Origin: Cupriavidus gilardii
Lineage (GTDB): Bacteria; Pseudomonadota; Gammaproteobacteria; Burkholderiales; Burkholderiaceae
Direction: 5' to 3'
Assembly: GCF_008801915.1 (NCBI RefSeq)
Contig: NZ_VZOV01000002.1
Location: forward strand, 1 to 64,000
DNA: 64,000 nucleotides
Below the pieces are notes generated by a model that made no database searches, was not told where the DNA came from, and saw nothing but the letters and a program-made list of their open reading frames with translations. The position numbers and the translations under genes were made by a program. How positions within the stretch are numbered: position 1 is the first letter of the stretch; each line of letters opens with the position of its first letter. Below are positions 1 to 7,531 of this stretch, piece after piece.

Positions 1-2
1 CG

Positions 3-245
3 GTACGGCCGATGCCGCACGCGACGGGCGCCGCCTCCGTGCCCGCCGCCGCGGCGAGCGCCGCGGCCGTACTGTCGGCCTCCGCCGCGCTGGTGCCAGG
101 CGCCACCGCGGCCAGCGGCGCCGTTGTGGCGAGCCCCGGTGCCGGCATCCCGCTCGACGCCGCCAGCGCGACGGCCGCAGCCTCGACACCGGTCGCCGAG
201 ACCGCGCCGGCCGCCAATACCGACACCTTCTCCCGCGGCAACTGA
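3..245 (+). CDS. C-terminal end of an Ala/Pro-rich protein (partial)
   Basis: The reading frame is open to the left edge and stops with TGA at 243-245, so this is the tail of a gene that begins outside the window. The visible 80 or so residues are low-complexity Ala/Ser/Thr/Pro/Val with no domain. A Met codon at position 12 is probably internal. In Burkholderiales a DUF3106 protein with such a tail often precedes an RDD gene, which follows here, so DUF3106 is a guess from context only. Confidence 0.5.
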   Translation, partial: VRPMPHATGAASVPAAAASAAAVLSASAALVPGATAASGAVVASPGAGIPLDAASATAAASTPVAETAPAANTDTFSRGN

Positions 246-450
246 TCTGCGGAAACTGATTCGCGGCAACGGATCGACCCCGTCGACGCCTGCGGCCGCC
301 CGAAGCCGCGCTGCCCTCTCCCCGCTCTCCCGTACCAACCGCCACGCCGCCGCGATGCAGCCCATGGCGACGCCTTTGGCATAATGCCGCTGCCCATCAC
401 GCCAGCGCGCGGCCTTTCCGCGCCTCGCCCCGACTCGTCCATGCCAGTCC

Positions 451-1026
451 ATGTCCGCCAAGACCGCCACTGACGCCGCCGCACCGCGCCCCGCGCCGAC
501 CGCCTCCGCGCAGGTACCCGAGCAGGTCCCCACGCAGGCGCCTGCGATCCGCCGCCGCGTCGCCTGCATGCTGTACGAAGGCGTGCTGCTGTTCGGCGTG
601 CTGAGCGCCTCCACCGCGCTCTATCTGCTGGCCCGGCCGCTGCTGCGGGAACTGCGCGTCGATACGCCGCTGACGATGCAGTTGTGGAGCTTCCTGGTGA
701 TGGGCCTCTATTTCTGCTGGTTCTGGCAGCGCACCGGCCAGACCCTGCCGATGCAGACCTGGCGCATCCGCGTCGAAGGCGCCGACGGCAAGCCGCCACG
801 CTGGCCGCGCGCGGCGCTGCGCTATCTGCTGGCCTGGCTGTGGCTGCCGCCGTCGGCGGCGGCCGGCCATGCGCTGGGCCTCGTCAAGGGACCCTTCGTC
901 GGCGTGCTGGCTTGCGGGCTGGCGATCTGGATATTGCTGACCTTCCTCGATCGGCGCCGCCAGTTCCTGCACGACCGGCTGGCGGGCACGCGGCTGGTCG
1001 ACCTGCGGCCGCCGCGCCGGCCATGA
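451..1026 (+). CDS. RDD family membrane protein
   Basis: A 191-residue integral membrane protein of the RDD family, whose biochemical role is not established. After about 45 Pro/Ala-rich residues come an Arg-rich entry to the first membrane segment (Arg-Arg-Arg-Val-Ala-Cys-Met-Leu-Tyr-Glu), further hydrophobic helices and the typical C-terminal motif Phe-Leu-His-Asp-Arg-Leu-Ala-Gly-Thr. The family's usual Asp in the first helix is Glu here. The stop codon overlaps the start of the following lipase gene by four bases (ATGA), so the two are probably translationally coupled. Confidence 0.85.
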   Translation: MSAKTATDAAAPRPAPTASAQVPEQVPTQAPAIRRRVACMLYEGVLLFGVLSASTALYLLARPLLRELRVDTPLTMQLWSFLVMGLYFCWFWQRTGQTLPMQTWRIRVEGADGKPPRWPRAALRYLLAWLWLPPSAAAGHALGLVKGPFVGVLACGLAIWILLTFLDRRRQFLHDRLAGTRLVDLRPPRRP

Positions 1027-2054
1027 AGCTGACCGCCACCGCGGTGCGGCGCATCGCCGTGGCGATGCAGCTCGGCGGGGTGTACGGTGTGGCGCTGGCG
1101 CTGGTCCGGCAGGCCGGCTGGCACTGGGGCGCGGCGCTGGCCGGGGGCATCGCCACCGTGCTGCTGCTGTTCGGGCTGTCGGTCGCGATGGCCTTCGCGA
1201 TCTCGGTGGGCGGCACCGGCGCATCGGGTACCGGCACATCGGGTACCGGCGCATTCAGCGCCGGCATGCCGACGCTGCCGCCCGCACTGCAGGCGCATCG
1301 CACCGCCGCGCGGCTCGGTCCGCGGCAGGCGCTGCTCTGCTATCTGCGCGAATGCCTTGCGGTGTTCCGCATGTTCAACTGGCTGCAACCATTCCGCCAT
1401 CGGCAGCCGCTGATGCCGGCCCGGCCGGACGCCGCCGCATCGCGCCCACCGGTGCTGCTGGTGCACGGCTACGGCTGCAACCGCGCGGTCTGGCTCGACC
1501 TGCAGCCGGCGCTGGCGGCGGCCGGCTACCGCTGCGAAGCGATCGACCTCGAGCCGATGCTGGCCGATATCGACGACTACGGCGACGCGCTGCTCACCGC
1601 AATCGAAGCACTGAACCGCTCCACCGGCCGCGCCCCGCTGCTGCTGTGCCACAGCATGGGCGGACTGGCCGCGCGCGCGGCGCTGGCCCGCGCCCGCCGC
1701 GAGGGCCGGCCCGCTGCCTGCGCGGGCATCGTCACGCTGGGCACGCCGCACCATGGCTGCACGCTGGCCAGCATCGGCAGCGGCGCCAATGCGCGCCAGA
1801 TGCGTTGCGGCAACGACTGGCTGCAGGCGCTGGCGCGCAGCGAAAGCCCGCGCGATCGCGCCGCGATGGTGTCGATCTTCAGCTGGCACGATTCGATCGC
1901 CGGCCCGGCCGAAACCAGCTGGCTCGACGGCGCCCACAACGTGGCGCTGGCCGGCATCGGCCATGTCTCGCTGCTGCGCGACGCACGCGCCGTCGACGCG
2001 GTGCTGGCAGCGCTGGACCGTCTCGCGCACGCCCCGGCCGCGGCCGCTTCCTGA
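1023..2054 (+). CDS. alpha/beta hydrolase, putative lipase
   Basis: A 343-residue protein with two predicted N-terminal membrane helices (about residues 10-65), a Gly/Thr/Ser linker, and an alpha/beta-hydrolase domain from about residue 140. His-Gly-Tyr-Gly near residue 148 would form the oxyanion hole. The probable nucleophile is Ser211 in Cys-His-Ser-Met-Gly-Gly, where the first Gly of the usual Gly-X-Ser-X-Gly elbow is Cys. A later Gly-Thr-Pro-His-His segment is typical of bacterial triacylglycerol lipases. The ATG at 1023 overlaps the RDD stop; an upstream GTG at 684 lies inside the RDD gene and is rejected. The substrate is unknown. Confidence 0.8.
   Translation: MKLTATAVRRIAVAMQLGGVYGVALALVRQAGWHWGAALAGGIATVLLLFGLSVAMAFAISVGGTGASGTGTSGTGAFSAGMPTLPPALQAHRTAARLGPRQALLCYLRECLAVFRMFNWLQPFRHRQPLMPARPDAAASRPPVLLVHGYGCNRAVWLDLQPALAAAGYRCEAIDLEPMLADIDDYGDALLTAIEALNRSTGRAPLLLCHSMGGLAARAALARARREGRPAACAGIVTLGTPHHGCTLASIGSGANARQMRCGNDWLQALARSESPRDRAAMVSIFSWHDSIAGPAETSWLDGAHNVALAGIGHVSLLRDARAVDAVLAALDRLAHAPAAAAS
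1212..1256 (+). repeat. Three 15-bp tandem units inside the lipase gene
   Basis: Three copies of a 15-bp unit (GGTACCGGCGCATCG with single-base changes) encode the linker Gly-Thr-Gly-Ala/Thr-Ser three times, between the membrane anchor and the hydrolase domain. A change in copy number would stay in frame. Confidence 0.85.
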
Positions 2055-2203
2055 TCCCCGGCTGATCGATTGCTGGCCCGCGGCATCGCCGCGCGAGCGG
2101 GCGCCCAACGTCTTTACGGTCGGTCACATGTCATTCATGTTTCCGTCATGGCGCCGTCATCGATGGCTGGCTCAATGCAGTCATCGCCGTCACCGGGGCC
2201 GCC

Positions 2204-3229
2204 ATGGTCAGTCCACTCCGTTCCGCCCGGGCACATCTGGCCCGCGCCGCGCAGCGACTGCGCGGACGCTCCGACCCGATGCTGCCGCTGGCCGCCATTC
2301 CCGGCATGCCAGCCGCCTTCATGCCGCCCGGCCTGGACCGTGCGCCGACCACCGCCTTCCCCGCCGACACCGACCGCCCCGGCCAGCATGACCGGGGCGA
2401 CCCGGTCCCCGCCGCTGCCCCGTCTCCCGAACCGCCCGAAGTCGAGCGCTACCGCGCGATCTGGCTGTCCGACATCCATCTGGGGACACCGGGCTGCCAG
2501 GCCGACTACCTGCTCGATTTCCTCAAGCACAACGAGTCCGACACGCTGTACCTGGTCGGCGACATCATCGACGGCTGGCAGCTGCGGCGCGGCTGGTACT
2601 GGCCGCAGAGCCACAACGACGTCGTGCAGAAGCTGCTGCGCAAGGCGCGCAAGGGCACCGAGGTCATCTACGTGCCGGGCAACCATGACGAGGTCGCGCG
2701 CCAGTTCGATGGCCTGGCCTTCGGCGACGTGGTGGTGCGCGAGGAAGCGGTGCACGTGACCGCCACCGGCCGGCGCCTGTGGGTCGTCCACGGCGACCTG
2801 TTCGACGGCGTGGTGCAGCACGCGCGCTGGCTCGCCTATCTGGGCGACACGCTGTACACGCTGATCCTCGCGCTGAACCGGCATTTCAACCGCATCCGCG
2901 CGCGGCTGGGCTTTCCGTACTGGTCGCTGTCGCAGTACCTGAAGCACCAGGTCAAGAACGCGGTCAACTACATCAGCTCGTTCGAACACGCGATGGTCGA
3001 GGAAGCGCGCCGGCGCGGCTGCGATGGCGTGGTCTGCGGCCATATCCACAAGGCCGAGATCCGCGAGGTCGACGGCCAGCTCTACTGCAACGATGGCGAC
3101 TGGGTCGAGAGCCTGTCGGCGCTGGTCGAGACCGTCGAGGGCGAGCTGAAGATCGTCTACTGGACCACGCTGCGCGACCCCGCGCCGGCCGTCGCGCGCC
3201 GCACGCGCAAGAGCGCCGCGACGGCGTAA
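2204..3229 (+). CDS. UDP-2,3-diacylglucosamine diphosphatase-like metallophosphoesterase
   Basis: A calcineurin-type metallophosphoesterase of the LpxH-related family, whose well-known members hydrolyse UDP-2,3-diacylglucosamine to lipid X in lipid A synthesis. All expected motifs are visible in order: Ser-Asp-Ile-His-Leu-Gly near residue 89, Gly-Asp-Ile-Ile-Asp, Gly-Asn-His-Asp-Glu, Val-His-Gly-Asp and Gly-His-Ile-His. The 341-residue form has about 80 N-terminal residues that do not look like the family core, so the start is uncertain (in-frame ATG codons lie at 2204 and 2279). A glycosyltransferase and dgkA follow on the same strand, which fits an envelope-lipid operon. Whether it serves lipid A or another lipid is not decidable here. 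Confidence 0.85.
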   Translation: MVSPLRSARAHLARAAQRLRGRSDPMLPLAAIPGMPAAFMPPGLDRAPTTAFPADTDRPGQHDRGDPVPAAAPSPEPPEVERYRAIWLSDIHLGTPGCQADYLLDFLKHNESDTLYLVGDIIDGWQLRRGWYWPQSHNDVVQKLLRKARKGTEVIYVPGNHDEVARQFDGLAFGDVVVREEAVHVTATGRRLWVVHGDLFDGVVQHARWLAYLGDTLYTLILALNRHFNRIRARLGFPYWSLSQYLKHQVKNAVNYISSFEHAMVEEARRRGCDGVVCGHIHKAEIREVDGQLYCNDGDWVESLSALVETVEGELKIVYWTTLRDPAPAVARRTRKSAATA

Positions 3230-3298
3230 CGCCGCGCCGCATTCCGACCGATCGCTGCTCGGCAACCGATACCGCGGCCGCTGCCGCAAGGACACACC

Positions 3299-4414
3299 AT
3301 GAAAATCCTGATCGTGACCGATGCCTGGGAACCGCAGGTCAACGGCGTGGTCCGCACGCTGAAGTCGACCCGCCGCGAGCTGCAGGCGATGGGCCATACC
3401 GTGGAGCTGCTGACGCCGCTCGAATTCCGCACGGTGCCCTGCCCGACCTACCCGGAGATCCGCCTGTCGCTGCTGCCCGGCGCGGCGGTGCGCCGGCGCA
3501 TCCGCGAGTTCGCGCCGGACGCGCTGCATATCGCCACCGAAGGCCCGCTCGGCCTGGCCGCACGCCGCCATGCGGTGCGCCAGAAGCTGCCGTTCACGAC
3601 GGCCTACCACACCCGCTTTCCGGAATACGTGCAGGCGCGCTTCGGCATTCCGCTGGCCTGGACCTATCGCTTCCTGCGCTGGTTCCACGGTCCGGCCCAG
3701 GCGGTGATGGCGCCGACCCCGGTGGTGCTGCAGGACCTGCACCGCTTCGGCATCGAGCATGCAGTGCTGTGGACGCGCGGCGTCGATCTCGACGTGTTCG
3801 TGCCGCAGTCGGTCAACGTGCTGAACACCGCCCACCCGATCTTCCTCTACGTCGGCCGCGTCGCCGTCGAAAAGAATGTCGAGGCCTTCCTGTCGCTCGA
3901 TCTGCCCGGATCCAAATGGGTGGTCGGCGACGGCCCGGCACTGCCCGCGCTGCGGGCCCGCTATCCGAACGCGAACTACCTGGGTGTGCTGAGCCAGCCC
4001 GAACTCGCCAAGGTGTATGCTTCGGCCGATGTCTTCGTGTTCCCGAGCCGCACCGATACGTTTGGGCTGGTGTTGCTCGAAGCGCTGGCCAGCGGTCTGC
4101 CGGTCGCGGCCTATCCGGTCACCGGCCCGATCGATGTACTGGGCGACAGCGACGCCGGCGTGATGCACGAGGATTTGCGCGAGGCCTGCCTCGAAGCGCT
4201 GCGCATCGACCGCGCCACCGCACGCGCGCACGCCGAACGCTTCTCGTGGCGCGCCGCGTCCGAACAGTTCCTCGCGCATCTGCGACCGCTGCACGGCATG
4301 CCGAACGGCCAGGCCGCGCGCCCCCGACAAGATCATGGCGAAACCCCCTCTTCCCTCCGACAACTCCGTGCCGAAGCCGACCTTGCCCCGCGAGAACGGC
4401 GACTACACGATTGA
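3299..4414 (+). CDS. GT4-family glycosyltransferase
   Basis: A 371-residue retaining glycosyltransferase with the GT-B fold, resembling the alpha-mannosyltransferase (MgtA-like) group. The N-terminal Thr-Asp-Ala-Trp-Glu-Pro-Gln-Val-Asn-Gly-Val-Val-Arg motif and the C-terminal nucleotide-sugar site (Pro-Ser-Arg-Thr-Asp-Thr-Phe-Gly-Leu-Val-Leu-Leu-Glu-Ala-Leu-Ala) are clear. A short purine-rich element (AAGGAC) precedes the ATG. The last 27 residues are Arg/Gln-rich and overlap the start of dgkA by 80 bp in another frame. Lipid glycosylation is likely given the neighbours; donor and acceptor are unknown. Confidence 0.87.
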   Translation: MKILIVTDAWEPQVNGVVRTLKSTRRELQAMGHTVELLTPLEFRTVPCPTYPEIRLSLLPGAAVRRRIREFAPDALHIATEGPLGLAARRHAVRQKLPFTTAYHTRFPEYVQARFGIPLAWTYRFLRWFHGPAQAVMAPTPVVLQDLHRFGIEHAVLWTRGVDLDVFVPQSVNVLNTAHPIFLYVGRVAVEKNVEAFLSLDLPGSKWVVGDGPALPALRARYPNANYLGVLSQPELAKVYASADVFVFPSRTDTFGLVLLEALASGLPVAAYPVTGPIDVLGDSDAGVMHEDLREACLEALRIDRATARAHAERFSWRAASEQFLAHLRPLHGMPNGQAARPRQDHGETPSSLRQLRAEADLAPRERRLHD

Positions 4415-4814
4415 AGACAACCCCCACAAGGGCAACCGCGGCATCGCCCGCGCCTGGCGAGCCGCGGTCAATTCGCTGTCCGGCCTGCGCTATGCGGTGC
4501 TCGAGGAAAGCGCGTTCCGGCAGGAGCTGACGCTGGTCGCGGTGCTGACGCCGCTCGCCTTCCTGCTGCCGGTGACCTTGGTCGAACGGATCCTGCTGCT
4601 CGGCACGCTGCTGCTGGTGCTGATCGTCGAGCTGCTCAATTCCAGCGTCGAGGCGGCCGTCGACCGCATCTCGCTGGAGCGGCACGGCCTGTCCAAGCGG
4701 GCCAAGGACTTCGGCAGCGCGGCGGTGATGCTGGCGCTGGTGCTGTGCGGCGGCACCTGGCTGGCGATCGCCGCCCCGCATGTGGTGGGCTGGCTGCGCG
4801 CGCTGACCGGTTGA
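4335..4814 (+). CDS. dgkA: diacylglycerol kinase
   Basis: A small integral-membrane kinase that phosphorylates diacylglycerol to phosphatidate, recycling lipid left by envelope biosynthesis. The 159 residues comprise a soluble N-terminal stretch of about 40 residues and three hydrophobic helices. The family signature is present: Val-Glu-Leu-Leu-Asn-Ser-Ser-Val-Glu-Ala-Ala-Val-Asp-Arg, followed by Ser-Lys-Arg-Ala-Lys-Asp-Phe-Gly-Ser-Ala-Ala-Val. It overlaps the glycosyltransferase end by 80 bp. The ATG at 4335 gives a longer N-terminus than the E. coli enzyme; a later start would remove the overlap but no better one is obvious. Confidence 0.93.
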   Translation: MAKPPLPSDNSVPKPTLPRENGDYTIEDNPHKGNRGIARAWRAAVNSLSGLRYAVLEESAFRQELTLVAVLTPLAFLLPVTLVERILLLGTLLLVLIVELLNSSVEAAVDRISLERHGLSKRAKDFGSAAVMLALVLCGGTWLAIAAPHVVGWLRALTG

Positions 4815-4865
4815 GCGGGGACCGCGGCGCCGGCGCGCCGCAGGGGCGCATGCGATGCCATTGCA

Positions 4866-4871
4866 TATAAT
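4866..4871 (+). promoter_or_regulatory. Candidate -10 element (TATAAT) for the TetR/LOG genes
   Basis: A perfect TATAAT preceded by TGCA lies 72 bp upstream of the TetR start. No good -35 hexamer is visible 16-18 bp upstream, so it may work as an extended -10-like promoter. It sits in the gap after dgkA, so the TetR and LOG genes probably form their own unit. Confidence 0.45.
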
Positions 4872-4942
4872 CGCAGTCCGTCCATTCGCAGTGCGCCGGT
4901 CCGTCTGTTTGCGGCCCGCGGCTGCCTAGCTTGTCCGGCCTC

Positions 4943-5689
4943 ATGGAATCCAAACCCCAGACCGGTCCCCGCCGCACGCGGGACCGCATCCTCGATGTCT
5001 CGCTGCGCCTGTTCAACGAGGTCGGCGAGCCCAACGTGACCACCACCACCATCGCCGAGGCGATGGAAATCAGCCCCGGCAACCTGTACTACCACTTCCG
5101 CAACAAGGACGACATCATCACGTCGATCTTCGCGCGCTTCGAGCAGGAGATGGAGCGCCGGCTGAAGCTGCCCGACGACCACAAGCCCACGCTCGGCGAA
5201 AGCTGGGGCTACCTGCAGTACATGTCCGAGTTCCTGTGGAACTACCGCTTCCTGTACCGGGACATCAACGATCTGCTGGCCCGCAACCGGATGCTGGAGA
5301 CCAACTTCAAGCGGATCGTCGAGCAGAAGAAGCGCTTCGCGCAGGAGATCTGCCGGCAGTTCCTCGACGACGGCGAGATGGAAGCCACGCCGGACCAGGT
5401 CGATGCGATCTGCACCAATATCGTCGTGGTCGCGACCTACTGGCTGTCGTTCCAGTTCGTGCAGCATCCGCGCCAGTACAACGACCCCGAGCAGATCCGC
5501 GGCTATCTGCACAGCGCCAGCTACCACATCTTCTCGATCCTCGCGCCCTATCTGCGCGGCAACGCGCGCCAGGCCTTCGATCAGCTGGCACGCGAGTTCG
5601 CCGCGGCCAAGGCGCAGACGGAACAATCGGGCCAGGCGAGCGCGCCGTCGCCCTCCCTCCCCAAACCCAGACAGGAAGGAAAGCAGTGA
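4943..5689 (+). CDS. TetR/AcrR family transcriptional regulator
   Basis: A 248-residue regulator. Residues 10-65 form a TetR helix-turn-helix: Thr-Arg-Asp-Arg-Ile-Leu-Asp-Val-Ser-Leu-Arg-Leu-Phe-Asn-Glu, then Asn-Leu-Tyr-Tyr-His-Phe-Arg-Asn-Lys-Asp. The long C-terminal domain has many Trp/Tyr/Phe residues, suiting a hydrophobic ligand pocket. I chose the ATG at 4943 over an in-frame TTG at 4931. Its stop codon overlaps the GTG start of the downstream LOG gene, so the two are cotranslated. Ligand and targets are unknown. Confidence 0.87.
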   Translation: MESKPQTGPRRTRDRILDVSLRLFNEVGEPNVTTTTIAEAMEISPGNLYYHFRNKDDIITSIFARFEQEMERRLKLPDDHKPTLGESWGYLQYMSEFLWNYRFLYRDINDLLARNRMLETNFKRIVEQKKRFAQEICRQFLDDGEMEATPDQVDAICTNIVVVATYWLSFQFVQHPRQYNDPEQIRGYLHSASYHIFSILAPYLRGNARQAFDQLAREFAAAKAQTEQSGQASAPSPSLPKPRQEGKQ

Positions 5690-6270
5690 AATCGGTTTGC
5701 GTCTATTGCGGTTCGAGCCCCGGCAATCGTCCGGAATACGCGGAGGCGGCGCGGGCGATGGGCCGCGCGCTGGCCGACAAGGGCCTGGCGCTGGTCTACG
5801 GCGGCGGCAAGGTCGGCCTGATGGGCATGGTCGCCGATGCGGTGCTCGAGCATGGCGGCACCGCGATCGGCATCATTCCCGAGGCGCTGATGCACAAGGA
5901 GATCGGCCACGCCGGCCTGACCGAGCTGCACGTCGTGCGCAACATGCACGAGCGCAAGCAGATGATGGCCGACCGTGCCGACGCCTTCGTCGCGATGCCC
6001 GGCGGCATCGGCACCTACGAGGAACTGTTCGAGACGTTCACCTGGCTGCAGCTGGGCTATCACGCCAAGCCGGTCGGCGTGCTCAATGTCGCCGGCTTCT
6101 ATGACGGCATGCTCGGCTTCCTGCGCCATGCGGTCGGCGAAGGCTTCCTGAAGCCCGAACACGCCGGCCTGCTGCGCGTGGCCGATACCCCGGACGGCAT
6201 CCTCTCGTCGCTGGCCAACGTGCCGCAGCTGCGCGTCGACAAGTGGCAGCAGGCCCGCGACAAGACCTGA
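5686..6270 (+). CDS. LOG family protein (cytokinin riboside 5'-monophosphate phosphoribohydrolase-like)
   Basis: A 194-residue nucleotide-processing enzyme of the LOG family, which cleaves the N-glycosidic bond of (modified) purine ribonucleotides. Diagnostic motifs are Gly-Gly-Gly near residue 39 and Pro-Gly-Gly-Ile-Gly-Thr-Tyr-Glu-Glu near residues 105-113. The start is a GTG at 5686 behind an excellent AGGAAGGA, overlapping the TetR stop. The physiological substrate in this organism is not evident; members of the family also act on plain AMP-type nucleotides. Confidence 0.9.
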   Translation: MKSVCVYCGSSPGNRPEYAEAARAMGRALADKGLALVYGGGKVGLMGMVADAVLEHGGTAIGIIPEALMHKEIGHAGLTELHVVRNMHERKQMMADRADAFVAMPGGIGTYEELFETFTWLQLGYHAKPVGVLNVAGFYDGMLGFLRHAVGEGFLKPEHAGLLRVADTPDGILSSLANVPQLRVDKWQQARDKT

Positions 6271-6276
6271 TCGGAT

Positions 6277-6897
6277 TCAGAAGGACGAGCCCGGCTGGCG
6301 CAGGAAGGCGACTTCCTCGTCGGTGCTGGGCCGGCCCAGTACCGCATTGCGATGCGGGAAGCGGCCGAAGCGTTCGATCACCACGCGGTGGCGTTCGGCC
6401 CATTCGACGACGTCGACGCGCCCCGCCGTATCCTCGCGCAGCGCGGTCATCAGTTCGACCGCCGCGTGCTGGGCGTCCAGCGCCTCGGCATGCTCGAACG
6501 GCATATAGCAGAACATCCGGTGATACGGCGTCGGCAGGCAGCGGTCGTCGCCGCGCTCGACCATCCGCCGGGCCAGCGCCAGCGCCTGCGCATCGGTGGC
6601 AAAGCTGCGCGGATCGCCGCGGAACATGTTGCGCGGGAACTGGTCGAGCAGCACGATGCGCGCGCAGACCGTTTCCGGCGCCAGCTCGGCGGTGTTCTCG
6701 ACGAAGGCCGACCATCCATCGGTGCCCGCATGCGCGGCCTGCCACGCCGGCAGGAATTCGGCGCGCACGCGGGCATCGAACGCTTCGCTGCGCGTGAACC
6801 ACATCGCCCGTTCGCGATCCCAGTCCGGCGAGTCCGGCGTGCCGAACCAGAACGCCAGGATGCGCGCGGCCAGATTGTTGTGATTGGTTTGGTCCAT
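6277..6897 (-). CDS. DUF924 family protein
   Basis: A 206-residue soluble, helix-rich protein of the DUF924 family, whose function is unknown. Recognisable parts are Ile-Leu-Ala-Phe-Trp-Phe-Gly at the N-terminus, Leu-Leu-Asp-Gln-Phe-Pro-Arg-Asn-Met-Phe-Arg-Gly in the middle, and Phe-Gly-Arg-Phe-Pro-His-Arg-Asn near the end. The start ATG (6895-6897) is preceded by AAGGAG. Its end lies 6 bp from the LOG stop, so the two genes converge. Confidence 0.85.
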   Translation of the reverse strand: MDQTNHNNLAARILAFWFGTPDSPDWDRERAMWFTRSEAFDARVRAEFLPAWQAAHAGTDGWSAFVENTAELAPETVCARIVLLDQFPRNMFRGDPRSFATDAQALALARRMVERGDDRCLPTPYHRMFCYMPFEHAEALDAQHAAVELMTALREDTAGRVDVVEWAERHRVVIERFGRFPHRNAVLGRPSTDEEVAFLRQPGSSF

Positions 6898-7006
6898 CGT
6901 TTCTCCTTGCTGCTGCCGTAGCGGCGCTCCCTGGCGGCTTCCCCCTGCCACATGCGGGAGAGGGAGCCGTTGCCGGCAGCGCGTCAGTGGCCGCGCTGGC
7001 GACGCA

Positions 7007-7498
7007 TCATCGCGCCACGTTGCGCATCCAGTCGGCCGTCTGGAACAGCGCCTGCAGCAGCCGCATCTGCAGGTCCTCGGACAGGCCGACGTCCTGCATC
7101 GCCATCGCCATGCAGCGCATCCACTGGTCACGCTCGCTGATGCCGATCTCGAACGGCAGATGGCGCGCGCGCAGCCGCGGATGGCCGAAGCGTTCGATGA
7201 AATGGTTGGGCCCGCCCAGCCAGCCGCACAGGAACCAGAACAGCTTGTCGCGCGAGCCGTCCAGCGACGGCGGATGCAGCGCGCGCAGCCCGGCGAACTC
7301 CGGCTCCAGGTCCATCAGGTCGTAGAAGCGGTCGACCAGCTCGCGCACGCGCGCTTCGCCGCCGATCAGCTCGTAGGCGGTGGGCTGCGCCGCCTGTTCG
7401 GTGGCGTCGGTAGCGCCATCGGTGGCGCTGTCGGTGACCTTGTCATTGGCCTGCTGCTCGGCAGCGGTGTCGGCATTCTGCCGGGATACGTCGGACAT
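7007..7498 (-). CDS. group II truncated haemoglobin
   Basis: A 163-residue globin with a 45-residue polar N-terminal extension followed by a 2/2 globin fold. The haem-pocket segment Phe-Gly-His-Pro-Arg-Leu-Arg-Ala-Arg-His-Leu-Pro-Phe is diagnostic and holds the proximal His. Tyr-Glu-Leu-Ile-Gly-Gly-Glu opens the fold and a Trp in the C-terminal helix region fits group II. Such proteins bind O2 or NO and are linked to nitrosative or oxidative stress. I prefer the ATG at 7498 over a TTG at 7513. Confidence 0.88.
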   Translation of the reverse strand: MSDVSRQNADTAAEQQANDKVTDSATDGATDATEQAAQPTAYELIGGEARVRELVDRFYDLMDLEPEFAGLRALHPPSLDGSRDKLFWFLCGWLGGPNHFIERFGHPRLRARHLPFEIGISERDQWMRCMAMAMQDVGLSEDLQMRLLQALFQTADWMRNVAR

Positions 7499-7531
7499 GG
7501 CGGTTTGAATCAATGGAATCGGCTTGCCGGC

